Shown here one piece after another: positions 27,059-35,892 of a stretch of DNA of 64,000 nucleotides (position 1 is its first letter; the number at the start of each line of letters is the position of its first letter). The notes below the pieces were generated by a model that was given only the letters and a program-made list of their open reading frames with translations, did no database searches and was not told the DNA's origin. Source of the stretch: Oscillatoria acuminata PCC 6304 (lineage in GTDB: Bacteria; Cyanobacteriota; Cyanobacteriia; Cyanobacteriales; Laspinemataceae); assembly GCF_000317105.1 (NCBI RefSeq), contig NC_019693.1, forward strand, positions 2,480,001-2,544,000, given 5' to 3'. Position numbers and translations under genes: made by a program.

Positions 27059-28726
27059 ATGAAGAAAATACTTACCTTTGGCTTGCTGTCGCTTCTGATT
27101 ACAACAGCTTGTGGCAAAAGTGACTTACCTCAACCAGATCAGTCAAAAACTTTTCCAACGTTTGAAACTTTTATTGAGTGGTGTCAAAACCAAGAGAGCT
27201 TGAGTCCCGATGCAAAGCATACGGTGGAAGTGCTATTAAAGGAAGCGGAAACTCAAGAGTGCGATCGGGCTCAAGAGAGCCTCAGCAAACTGACAGAACT
27301 CCGTATCAGAGGCGATGAAATTAAAGACATCGCCCCGTTAGCGGGTCTGACCAACTTGGAAGTCCTTACCCTATATATCAATAAAATTGAAGATATCGCC
27401 CCGTTAGCGGGTCTGACTAACTTGAAAGGGCTTGACCTGAATAGTAATCAAATTGAAGATATAACCCCGTTAGCGGGTCTGACTAACTTGGAATGGCTTG
27501 ACCTTAGTGATAATAAGAAAATTAAAGACCTAGCTCCATTAGCTAGTTTGACCAATCTGACACACCTTGACCTCGATAACGGATATGGCCTAGAGGGCAA
27601 AATTAAAGACATAGGCCCGTTAGCCAATTTGACTAATCTGAAATTCCTTGCTATCGGTGCCAATCAAATTGAAGACGTAGCGCCATTAACGAATTTGACT
27701 AACTTGGAAGTGCTTTGGCTCGATAAAAATAAAATTGGAGAGGTGGCATCCTTCGCTAGTCTGACCAAACTGACACAGCTTCATCTTAGTGGCAATCAAA
27801 TTGAAGACGTAGCGCCATTAGCGAATCTGACTAATTTGAAATCGCTTTGGCTTAGTGGTAATCAAATTAAAGACGTGGCCCCTTTAGCCAGTTTGACCAA
27901 GCTGACAGTTCTTAACCTTTATCAAAATCAAATTAAAGACATAGCCCCTTTAGCCAATCTGACACAGTTGACATCTCTTCAGCTTAGTAACAATGAAATA
28001 AAAGACGTAGCCCCTTTAGCCAGTTTGACCAATCTGACAGAAGACCTTGACCTCCGTTACAATGAAATAAAAGACGTAGCCCCTTTAGCCAGTTTGACAC
28101 AGTTGACATCTCTTCAGCTTAGTAACAATGAAATAAAAGACGTAGCCCCTTTAGCCAGTTTGACCAATCTGACAGAAGACCTTGACCTCCGTGACAATCA
28201 AATTAAAGACGTAGCCCCTTTAGCCAGTTTGACACAGTTGAAAAACCTTCAACTTAGTCACAATGAAATAAAAGACGTAGCCCCTTTAGCCAGTTTGACC
28301 AATCTGACAGAACACCTTCACCTTAGTAACAATGAAATAAAAGACGTAGCCCCTTTAGCCAGTTTGACACAGTTGAAACACCTTCACCTTAGTAACAATG
28401 AAATAAAAGACGTAGCCCCTTTAGTTAATCTGACCGAGTTGACATCTCTTGAGCTTAGTGACAATCAAATAAAAGACGTAGCCCCGTTAGCCAATCTGAC
28501 ACAATTGACATTTCTTCAGCTTAGTAACAATGAAATAAAAGACGTAGCCCCTTTAGCTAATCTGACACAGTTGGAACACCTTCACCTTAGTAACAATGAA
28601 ATTAAAGATATAGCCCGGTTGCCGAATCTGACAGATATGGTCAATTTCAGTGTTGATGGTAATCCAATCGATCCTCGCTTTTGCCTATTCAATTTGAACA
28701 TATGCAGCCCATTGGGTTTGAGATGA
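27059..28726 (+). CDS. Leucine-rich-repeat lipoprotein, unit 2 (expanded)
   Basis: A 555-residue paralogue of the upstream LRR lipoprotein with the same lipobox (Cys18) and near-identical head. It has about four more 22-23-residue repeats. A 135-bp (45-residue) block starting at 27977 is repeated nearly exactly at 28112, a recent expansion. The cap NFSVDGNPIDPRFC is kept, but the last residues (PLGLR) differ from unit 1 and the stop codon abuts a transposase fragment. A protein-binding surface solenoid is likely, ligand unknown. Confidence 0.92.
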   Translation: MKKILTFGLLSLLITTACGKSDLPQPDQSKTFPTFETFIEWCQNQESLSPDAKHTVEVLLKEAETQECDRAQESLSKLTELRIRGDEIKDIAPLAGLTNLEVLTLYINKIEDIAPLAGLTNLKGLDLNSNQIEDITPLAGLTNLEWLDLSDNKKIKDLAPLASLTNLTHLDLDNGYGLEGKIKDIGPLANLTNLKFLAIGANQIEDVAPLTNLTNLEVLWLDKNKIGEVASFASLTKLTQLHLSGNQIEDVAPLANLTNLKSLWLSGNQIKDVAPLASLTKLTVLNLYQNQIKDIAPLANLTQLTSLQLSNNEIKDVAPLASLTNLTEDLDLRYNEIKDVAPLASLTQLTSLQLSNNEIKDVAPLASLTNLTEDLDLRDNQIKDVAPLASLTQLKNLQLSHNEIKDVAPLASLTNLTEHLHLSNNEIKDVAPLASLTQLKHLHLSNNEIKDVAPLVNLTELTSLELSDNQIKDVAPLANLTQLTFLQLSNNEIKDVAPLANLTQLEHLHLSNNEIKDIARLPNLTDMVNFSVDGNPIDPRFCLFNLNICSPLGLR

Positions 28727-28884
28727 AATGCCTTGGGTTGGCTCCAGCCCTGAGAAGAGCGCCAGAACCAGACATGACTCTTGAACCGGATGCGATCGTG
28801 CCAGCCCAATGTTCGCACCCTTGTCATCGGATCCGTATGGACAAAGCCTCGGTCAGCTAGGAGAAGCACCTTGACACTATCGGG
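28727..28884 (-). pseudogene. Transposase fragment (DDE core segment), copy B
   Basis: Minus strand encodes SVKVLLLADRGFVHTDPM...LGWHDRIRFKSHVWFW...PKAFHL, the same core segment as copy A but extending further. It begins exactly at the end of LRR unit 2. Its upstream side (28885-28974) does not continue the family. Confidence 0.8.
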
Positions 28885-29007
28885 GAGGGCACACACCGAT
28901 TTCAGACCGGAAGGAATGTCAGAAATCTCTCTGGCTAATTTTGCCGATCTTTCCGTAACAGTCCGGTAACTCATTGAAGAGAGAGCAAAGGCAAGAATAG
29001 AAATGAG

Positions 29008-30159
29008 ATGAACCCGAAACTTTCTCTACATCGGCTGCGACCAATGATTCATCGCTTTTGGCTAGTCCGTCGCTCCCGAACCAATTTGAGCCGACTAGCA
29101 GTTAATGGGTTCCTGGCTGCCACCTTGGGCGCAACAACCATTGCTTGCTCTCAGGATGTTACCAGCTCACCGCCATCGGTTCCTGCCGATGAAATCGAAG
29201 TCCCAGCCGAGCCACTCACGGAAGCTGACAAGGACAGGGCTGAAACTAGCGCGCAACTTCCCGATGTGGCTCAGATGGATGTCGGTGACGATGGCGAGCC
29301 CAATGAATTGTTCACTACCAGCATTGAGCGAATAAACTTACAGCCCGGAGCGCCTTACAGCGAAGTGCGATCGCTCGTCATGGCAGAAGGCTGGATACCC
29401 TACACCCAGGCAGAAGGAGCAAACCCTGATGTTGCCACCCTCGCTGTCCGAGAATTGCACGAACTCGGCTTTGAAGAAGCACAATCGTGTTCTGGTACAG
29501 GTCAAGGTTTCTGCACCTTTGAGTTTATTTTTGTGAACACAGAGGCATTTCCCGACACCCGATTAGTCCTCATCACTACGCCTGCGACCAGTGAATCTAA
29601 CGGTGAGCCGCTGTTCTACAATTGGCGAATTGATGGTGATGTTGGTGGGGATGATTCGGTGTCCAGCAGTGTTCCTGCCAATGATCGTCCTAACTTTTCC
29701 CAGCTAGAAGCCAACGCCACTTACGAAAACCAAAATTTCAGCCCATCTTTATATACCAAGGTGCTAGAGCAGGAGCAAGACTGTGTGCTGATTGGAGAAG
29801 ACTGTGCCAACGCTAGGTACTTGTTTCAAGACAGCCTCTTAACCTTCAGTAAGTATGGATTTGGCTCGACCATAATAGCGGTTAGTCCTCACGACCCCGT
29901 CTCTAGAAGTGAAGCGTTGACCTATGCCCAGATCCTCGATGCCGATCGCGAAATCGATTTTACTAATAGCAACATCGAGGAGAACAACGAAGGTGAACTC
30001 CCGCCTGCAGCAGTGAGGGTAACCGAGAGCTTCTTTGAAGCCGACTTGCCGCAAGATGAGCCGCTTGCTTACAATCGCAGTTCTACATATATGGTCCAGT
30101 TGATTTCCAGACCGGACGAAGACATTTCTCGGATCGAGTTTCACATTGTCATACTTTAG
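29008..30159 (+). CDS. Putative lipoprotein of unknown function
   Basis: A 383-residue protein with a hydrophobic N-terminal segment ending in a lipobox-like ATTIAC (Cys47 from the first ATG, Cys35 if the in-frame ATG at 29044 is used, which gives a more usual signal length). The mature protein is acidic and Ser/Pro/Glu-rich at its start, then has a globular region with CSGTGQGFCTFEF. A second cysteine pair, DCVLIGEDC, may form a disulphide. Presumably periplasm-facing. It lies between a transposase core piece and a TnpB relic. No named family recognised. Confidence 0.75.
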   Translation: MNPKLSLHRLRPMIHRFWLVRRSRTNLSRLAVNGFLAATLGATTIACSQDVTSSPPSVPADEIEVPAEPLTEADKDRAETSAQLPDVAQMDVGDDGEPNELFTTSIERINLQPGAPYSEVRSLVMAEGWIPYTQAEGANPDVATLAVRELHELGFEEAQSCSGTGQGFCTFEFIFVNTEAFPDTRLVLITTPATSESNGEPLFYNWRIDGDVGGDDSVSSSVPANDRPNFSQLEANATYENQNFSPSLYTKVLEQEQDCVLIGEDCANARYLFQDSLLTFSKYGFGSTIIAVSPHDPVSRSEALTYAQILDADREIDFTNSNIEENNEGELPPAAVRVTESFFEADLPQDEPLAYNRSSTYMVQLISRPDEDISRIEFHIVIL

Positions 30160-30400
30160 CGACTAAGCGAAAGCCCCGCGCTCTACCTGTAGGTGAGCGA
30201 CGGGATGTAAGCGCGTCAATCGATGGGATTCAATACCCCTGAGATTGCCAACTTTCTAATCAATTCTCGCAAGAGTTCGCTTTGCTGTCTTTTTTGGATA
30301 TCACAATATTTTTTTCAATGCTTTAACTCTTCATCTGTCGCTCGAAAATTAATTTGATTCATGAGTGATATTTGTATAGCTTTAGGCTATAATCGATAAC

Positions 30401-30547
30401 ATGATAATAGCCTATAAATACAAATTACGTCCTAACAAAGCCCAAGCTCATCAATTTGATGAGTGGCTTAATTTGTTGCGGATGTAATACAACTATAGGG
30501 GGGCTGAGTGTTTCAGATGGCACGAATCCACTCGTTGTCCTGTTGAT
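30401..30547 (+). pseudogene. TnpB (IS200/IS605-type) N-terminal relic with nonsense codon
   Basis: The ATG at 30401 encodes MIIAYKYKLRPNKAQ...WLNLLRM, a typical TnpB N-terminus, then TAA where the family has glutamine of QYNYR; the frame then continues YNYR..., FRWHESTRCPVDLI before joining another transposase fragment. Only about 50 codons remain. Confidence 0.8.
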
Positions 30548-30893
30548 CTGATTGACTGACACAAGATCACTCAGGGGAGTAAGAAAAAGAGCAGACCTGG
30601 AACTCAAGCCGTTGAGAGCGAAGCCCATACTCAGAGCGAGAAGCCATAGCCGGGTCAGGGTCAGAATTAGAAGTAAAAACAACGGGTCGAAGGAAGCGCA
30701 AACCTTGGGCAAGAACACAGCGAACCCACTCAAGACCCAGACGAAAATAGCTATTCCCCCGAAACCAATGAGGGTCAACCCATCGAAGCTGGCCAGAATG
30801 GACAACATCAAGACCCTGAGCCGGGACATAAATAGCCAAAGCCAGAACAAAGCAGAGGCGAGAAAGGACACAGACCGATCTCAGTTAGGAGGA
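30548..30893 (-). pseudogene. Transposase C-terminal fragment, copy B
   Basis: Minus strand encodes LRSVCVLSRLCFVLALAIYV, then RWVDPHWFRGNSYFRLG and VFTSNSDPDPAMASRS, with a stop at 30567. It is the longer homologue of 24258-24482. It is fused directly to the TnpB relic on its left. Confidence 0.8.
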
Positions 30894-31351
30894 GATGTCT
30901 AGCAAATTCTTCAGCCTTCTCCTCTGATTCTTTTGTCAGTGAACCAGGTTTCAGGCACTGGATCAAGCGGGATAAATTTTTATCAGTTATGAATCATTAA
31001 TAATTTTGAATTGTTACCGATTCATGACAATTTAAAGTTTTGCATCCTTACCGAGCTTTTCATTTAAAAAGAGGGACCGGGTAGGAGCCTGATTCTGCAA
31101 AAGCTCGATAGAAGCGCTCAAAGCTGAATGCTTCATATTTTTTTACGAAAAATCATGCACAAAATTATTGACTGAACTGTAACCAATGTTACCATTAAGG
31201 AGGAATCCCAGAAAAATAACCAATGTTCTTCATCCCACTCTTGATCCCTTGAGTCTGGAGAGACCAGGTTCAATTGAATCGGGTTAGGGAGTTTGATTAA
31301 GACGAGGAATTAGCTTGGATCCGCAGTTAAATTTACAGTGGAGAGGCACTC
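30894..31351. other. Gene-free spacer
   Basis: AT-rich sequence with no supportable gene. The right end should carry the promoter of the gene at 31352. Confidence 0.4.
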
Positions 31352-31855
31352 ATGTTAGAAGCAAAACTCAACCCCTGCGCCAATTTGTTGTATGGCTGGA
31401 TTCAGCGCAGAGGCAGCGGAGAATCGCCCATTAAGGTGGATTTGCAAGATTTTAAAGCCTGGACGGCGGAATATCGGGACCGTCCTTATAGCGATCGCGA
31501 AATTTTTGAAGCCTTGCAGCAATTAAAGGAACGTGCAGCGGTGGCGATCGCGAAAACTGAAGTCACTGTCTCAGTTATACCAAGAGAAATCCCGGGTTCC
31601 ACCGAGCATCCGTCTCTGGAATTATTACTAAATGAGTGCAATTTAACGGGAGAAAATTCAGGAAATCAACGCCATTGGAATGATATTGCCGGCGATCGTC
31701 CGAATCGATTCCTAACCGTTTCCCTGGTAGTCTTGACCTCTTTTCTCTGTGGACTCATTCCTTTAGTCGCGGTTCAAACTGTCCCAGAAACCCAATTGGC
31801 GCAGGTGGAAACCCTCACACCCTGGAGTGTACTTGGGGACCACAATACTTATTAA
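31352..31855 (+). CDS. Hypothetical protein with C-terminal membrane segment
   Basis: A 167-residue protein. The N-terminal half resembles a winged-helix-like layout (LYGWIQRR...VDLQDFKAWTAEYRDRPYSDREIFEALQQLKERAAV), similar to cyanobacterial proteins with a helical DNA/protein-binding head. A single membrane helix lies at about 122-146 (FLTVSLVVLTSFLCGLIPLVA), followed by a short tail. Function unknown. GTG-free ATG start, HIP1 sites inside indicate resident DNA. Confidence 0.65.
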   Translation: MLEAKLNPCANLLYGWIQRRGSGESPIKVDLQDFKAWTAEYRDRPYSDREIFEALQQLKERAAVAIAKTEVTVSVIPREIPGSTEHPSLELLLNECNLTGENSGNQRHWNDIAGDRPNRFLTVSLVVLTSFLCGLIPLVAVQTVPETQLAQVETLTPWSVLGDHNTY

Positions 31856-31952
31856 TGATTTAAATCTACCTCTAGACTGAGAATCCCCTTGCAGCTTTCA
31901 TAACATCACGAAATCCGTTTTTAAAATCAGCCTAAGTCATCTGGGCCTTATA

Positions 31953-31992
31953 CCAGAAGGTCATACCCTGAAAAGGGTGTGGCATTTTCTGG
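31953..31992. repeat. Imperfect hairpin
   Basis: CCAGAAGGTCATACCCT pairs imperfectly with AGGGTGTGGCATTTTCTGG around GAAA. About 100 bp after the stop of the preceding gene and without a T-run; the rest of 31856-32206 shows nothing else. Confidence 0.5.
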
Positions 31993-32206
31993 AGTCAGGG
32001 AATCTTCTATAAGTTCAGGACTCAGGGAACTTTTTACGTCTATATCAGATATTGTCCATTTTAGAAACGATCGCGATCGCCTTCGTAGATGTTCTCGATC
32101 GCCTAATTTGCTAAGTAAGATCACTTAGCAAATCTAAAAATGGCTTGATGATTGAGATAGACAACAATTTCAGAACCAATATTGACGTTCTAGGCAAATT
32201 CTAGGT

Positions 32207-32404
32207 ATGGCCTTCTTACAAGCGACCGACCGTGATTCCTTCAACCCCTCAGAAAATCTATTAGCGGTTCTGAGTGGAGATAGCATTTATATTGTTTATC
32301 CCAATGGCAAGGTAGAAGCGATCGCCAGTCAATTTTTAGAGCGATCGCGGATTAAAAACCTGCTTCACCGTTGTCAGGTCTGGGGCGATTTGGCTGCTTT
32401 TTAA
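32207..32404 (+). CDS. Small hypothetical protein
   Basis: A 65-residue frame with ATG after AGGT. Central hydrophobic beta-like stretch (SIYIVYPNGKVEAIASQFLE) and two HIP1 octamers within the frame. Codon use fits the neighbours. Real but unassigned small gene is my reading; a chance frame cannot be excluded. Confidence 0.45.
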   Translation: MAFLQATDRDSFNPSENLLAVLSGDSIYIVYPNGKVEAIASQFLERSRIKNLLHRCQVWGDLAAF

Positions 32405-32612
32405 AAAAAGGGATAGCAAGTTATCCAAAATCCGGTGGACATAACCTCAAATCAAAAGAAGATGTAGAAAAGCTCCATTTCTCGTCTCTACCGTAGTGTG
32501 AGGAGATAAAATTCAGCTAGAGGGTTACTAACCCGGATTGGGGATTTCCCTGATTGACCTGTTATCAAGAAAATCAGGGAAAAATAAAGGCTTTGATTAT
32601 GACCTCTCACCC

Positions 32613-32645
32613 CCAAAAAATATAAAGTCCGCCAATGCGGACTTC
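32613..32645 (-). terminator. Rho-independent terminator of apcF
   Basis: On the minus strand the stem AAGTCCGC-ATTG-GCGGACTT is followed by TATATTTTTT, 35 bp after the apcF stop codon. Confidence 0.85.
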
Positions 32646-32679
32646 CCGAGATTCAAAATTCGGTTTTCAAGTCTGACGA

Positions 32680-33189
32680 CTAGATGTCGCGTTCGCTTAA
32701 CTCGCGACTAATATGATCAAAGGGTTGATCTAACCAATCACCAGGTTGAATCCCAGCTTCGGTGACCTTTTCTCTGACCAGTTCTTTGAGGATTGAAATC
32801 CCGACCACAGTCGGTCCAATGGGAACGCCTAAAGAATTGTAAGTTTCCCGCAATCCTTGCAGAACTCGTTCATCGAGAACGTCGGTATTTCCTGCAACTA
32901 AGGCATAACTGGCATACCGCAGATAATAGTCCATATCTCGCAGGCAGGCCGCATAGCGACGGGTCGTATAGGCATTTCCACCGGGACGAATCAACTCAGG
33001 TAAATCCGCAAATAAACGGAGTCCGGCTTGTTTCACCAGTGCCGCTGCATTGGCATTAATAATTCCAGCCGCTTGTACCCGGACAGTCCCGGTTTGAAAA
33101 TAGGACTTGAGGTTATCAATGGCGTCGCGATCGAGATAGCGACCTGTGACGTCATAGTTTTTTATCAGGCTTGTGATTGCGTCGCGCAT
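32680..33189 (-). CDS. apcF: Allophycocyanin beta-18 subunit (phycobilisome core)
   Basis: A 169-residue phycobiliprotein beta-type subunit. The chromophore cysteine is in YAACLRDMDYYLRYA and the characteristic PGGNAYTTRRYAA precedes it. The sequence start MRDAITSLIKNYDVTGRYLD and the end LSERDI fit ApcF rather than ApcB (161 residues). It forms part of the terminal-emitter disc with the core linker ApcE and passes excitation to the photosystems on the thylakoid. It stands alone, as apcF often does, with its own terminator. Confidence 0.93.
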   Translation of the reverse strand: MRDAITSLIKNYDVTGRYLDRDAIDNLKSYFQTGTVRVQAAGIINANAAALVKQAGLRLFADLPELIRPGGNAYTTRRYAACLRDMDYYLRYASYALVAGNTDVLDERVLQGLRETYNSLGVPIGPTVVGISILKELVREKVTEAGIQPGDWLDQPFDHISRELSERDI

Positions 33190-33460
33190 TAAATTTCTTC
33201 TCCTAACCGTGTCAACAGATGGTTTACCACTCTTGTGTCAATGAGAGTGTTGTGCGTTATCCAGATTCGGGCAACAACAGGACCGATCTCCGAGTATTTT
33301 TACTACTTTAATGAGCAAAAATACTTAGGAGGGAGTTAGGCGAATTCGCCGTCGCTTCCCCTCGGACGTCAGATGCTCCAACGTTTGTAGTCTACTACAA
33401 AGCGATACCCAGGAACAGACCATTGAGCGATCGAAAGAAAGGCGATCGGGCTCAGGGTCA

Positions 33461-33793
33461 TTGGTCATTGGTTATTAGTCATTAGTCATTGGTCCTTGGT
33501 CATTGGTCCTTGGTCCTTGGTCATTGGTCATTGGTCATTAGTCATTGGTCCTTGGTTGATGGGGGAGATTGTTCGTAGTAACGACTGAAGTCGTTACCGC
33601 GTTACTTGGCATCCGCCAAGTAACGCGCCCCTTTGGAGGCGATCGCTCCAGTCCCCAAATAGGTGCTTAAGCCCAGAAGGGTAAGTGTCATGGCATCCGC
33701 CACAACGACTGAAGTCGTTACTACAAACAATCTCTCCCCTCAACCAATAACCAATGACTAATGACTAATGACCAATGACCAATGACCAATGAA
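33461..33793. repeat. Large composite inverted repeat built from heptamer arrays
   Basis: The left side is a run of TCATTGG/TCCTTGG/TCATTAG units (33461-33557), the right side the complementary run (33740-33793). Between them is a second inverted pair containing ACGACTGAAGTCGTTAC, and inner pieces such as GTTACTTGGC / GCCAAGTAAC. The whole could fold into a long hairpin. The same CGACTGAAGTCG module recurs at 9395 and 47475. Confidence 0.75.
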
Positions 33794-33880
33794 ATCCTTA
33801 ATATTTTCTCTATTCGTAGTCACTCAGAATTGTGGTTAAATCCAACCAGAGTTGTCCAGAATACTCAGGAAAAAGTTTTT

Positions 33881-33923
33881 TGTAGCAATTAATACAAAAA
33901 ATCACCAAGTCAATCCCTAGGAT
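33881..33923 (+). promoter_or_regulatory. NtcA-activated glnA promoter
   Basis: TGTAGCAATTAATACA (33881-33896) matches the NtcA consensus GTA-N8-TAC with a palindromic extension. TAGGAT (33918-33923) follows 22 bp after, the standard spacing for a class II NtcA promoter that has no -35. A start near 33930 would give a leader of about 385 bases before glnA. Confidence 0.8.
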
Positions 33924-34314
33924 GATTCAGAGATAACGCAACTGAATCTTGGAGCCTGACGAGCGATGGTGCTGTGCACCGGCTTACGTGCTGATGCACA
34001 AGCTCCGCGAGCGCCAACGCCATAAAGCAAGGGAGCAGATGCGCTATCAACTCAAGCGACAGAGGGGAATTTTGCCATGATTGACCCTGTATTGTTCATG
34101 GCGATCGGCACCGACTTCGCCATCGAAATAGACCGATAGATCTGAATCCTCGAAGTTCGCGGGTACAGACGAATGCCTCTCTTCCCAGTCCTGACCAGGA
34201 ACGGGATCCGGCTAGATCTAGGTTCGTACCTAAACCTCTTTGACATCCTGCCCCTTGTAAGCACGCTCGTTCCCTGACGTCAATTGACACTAACCTAGAA
34301 CAGAGGAGATATTA
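33924..34314 (+). other. Long glnA leader with possible short frames
   Basis: No glutamine riboswitch consensus was recognised. Short frames are present: ATG 33966-34025 (19 residues, GGAG 11 bases upstream), and 33994-34080 (28 residues, very Arg/Lys/Gln-rich) whose stop overlaps the ATG at 34077 of a 20-residue frame. None can be assigned. The AGAGGAG just before 34315 is the glnA ribosome binding site. Confidence 0.4.
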
Positions 34315-35736
34315 ATGTTTCAGACTCCACAAGAAGTTTTAAATTATATCCGCGAGCAAGACATCAAGATCATCGATCTTAAGTTCATCGATACACCAGG
34401 AATCTGGCAGCACTGCTCGTTCTATCGCGACCTGATTGACGAAAGTGCTTTCGATGAAGGCGTCGCCTTCGATGGTTCCAGCATTCGGGGTTGGAAAGCC
34501 ATCAATGAATCGGATATGTCGATGGTCCCCGACCCCACAACGGCTTGGATCGACCCTTTCATGGCCGAGAAAACTCTCAGCATGATTTGCAGCATCAAGG
34601 AACCTCGCACCGGCGAATGGTACAGCCGCGACCCCCGCACCATCGCTCAAAAATCCTTGGACTATCTGATTGCAACCGGGTTGGGCGATATGGCCTTCAT
34701 CGGCCCTGAAGCTGAATTCTTCGTGTTTGATGATGTTCGCTTCGATCAAACTGAAAACACTGGCTATTACTACGTTGATTCCGTCGAAGGACGCTGGAAC
34801 TCTGGTAAGGAAGAAGTCGGTGGCAACCTCGGCTATAAACCGGGCTACAAACAAGGGTATTTCCCCGTTGCGCCAACGGATACCCTCCAAGATATGCGGA
34901 CCGAAATGCTGCTGATCATGGCCGATTGCGGTGTTCCCATTGAAAAACATCACCATGAAGTTGCCACGGGTGGACAAAATGAATTGGGGATTCGCTTTGC
35001 TCCCTTGGTGCAAGCGGCTGACTATTTGATGACCTACAAGTATGTCATCAAAAACGTAGCTAAGAAATATGGCAAGTCGGTTACGTTCATGCCGAAGCCT
35101 TTATTTAACGATAATGGCTCCGGAATGCACACCCACCAGTCCATCTGGAAAGATGGTCAACCCACTTTCGCCGGGGATCAGTATGCGAATCTGAGCAAAA
35201 GTGCACTGCATTACATTGGCGGTTTGCTCAAGCACGCACCCGCTTTGTTAGCGATTACTAACCCCACTACCAACTCTTATAAGCGGTTGGTTCCTGGTTT
35301 TGAAGCCCCGGTGAACTTGGCTTATTCCCAAGGTAACCGTTCTGCCTCCATCCGAATTCCCCTTTCTGGACCGAATCCGAAGGCGAAACGCATGGAGTTC
35401 CGTTGTCCCGATGCCACCTGTAACCCTTACTTGGCGTTTGCAGCGATGCTCTGCGCTGGCATTGATGGCATCAAGAATGAAATTGATCCCGGTGATCCTT
35501 TAGATGTGGATATCTATGACCTCAGCCCTGAAGAGTTGGCGAAGGTCCCCTCTACTCCTGGCTCTCTGTTGGATGCACTGAAGGCCCTGGAAGCGGATCA
35601 CGAGTTCCTGACGGCTGGCGGTGTGTTTACGGAAGATTTCATCACCAACTGGATTGAGTACAAACTCGATAATGAAGTGAACCCGATGCGTCTGCGTCCT
35701 CACCCCTATGAGTTTTCTCTCTACTACGATTGTTAA
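34315..35736 (+). CDS. glnA: Glutamine synthetase type I
   Basis: A 473-residue GSI enzyme that condenses ammonium with glutamate using ATP; dodecameric and cytosolic. The beta-Asp50-like loop (FDGSSIRGW), metal and ATP motifs ([35 protein letters not shown]) and NRSASIRIP are all present. The length fits the cyanobacterial GlnA family. The start has a strong AGAGGAG. The NtcA site upstream predicts induction under nitrogen limitation, and a terminator follows 38 bp after the stop. Confidence 0.98.
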   Translation: MFQTPQEVLNYIREQDIKIIDLKFIDTPGIWQHCSFYRDLIDESAFDEGVAFDGSSIRGWKAINESDMSMVPDPTTAWIDPFMAEKTLSMICSIKEPRTGEWYSRDPRTIAQKSLDYLIATGLGDMAFIGPEAEFFVFDDVRFDQTENTGYYYVDSVEGRWNSGKEEVGGNLGYKPGYKQGYFPVAPTDTLQDMRTEMLLIMADCGVPIEKHHHEVATGGQNELGIRFAPLVQAADYLMTYKYVIKNVAKKYGKSVTFMPKPLFNDNGSGMHTHQSIWKDGQPTFAGDQYANLSKSALHYIGGLLKHAPALLAITNPTTNSYKRLVPGFEAPVNLAYSQGNRSASIRIPLSGPNPKAKRMEFRCPDATCNPYLAFAAMLCAGIDGIKNEIDPGDPLDVDIYDLSPEELAKVPSTPGSLLDALKALEADHEFLTAGGVFTEDFITNWIEYKLDNEVNPMRLRPHPYEFSLYYDC

Positions 35737-35773
35737 TCCCTTGGGTTACATACTCTTGGCGAATTAATTAGAC

Positions 35774-35803
35774 AAGGGCCACCCTAAGCGGGTGGCCCTT
35801 TTT
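35774..35803 (+). terminator. Rho-independent terminator of glnA
   Basis: Stem AAGGGCCACC-CTAAGC-GGGTGGCCCTT followed by TTT; a textbook GC-rich hairpin with T-run. Confidence 0.92.
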
Positions 35804-35892
35804 CGTGAATTCATGGAAAACAAGCGGGTTGACTGGGGTTTTCGTTACAATTATTTATATAACATCATCGATCGCAGAACTTTAGCCCTACC

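Noticed and set aside
30425-30871. Hydrophobic minus-strand frame of 148 codons
   Set aside because: It is an out-of-frame shadow of the transposase C-terminal fragment, which is recognisable in another minus frame.
33924-34314. Glutamine riboswitch in the glnA leader
   Set aside because: The conserved glnA-motif bases were not found by eye; the leader is left unassigned.
34339-35013. Long antisense frame inside glnA
   Set aside because: Shadow of the strongly conserved glutamine synthetase gene; no independent start context or family.
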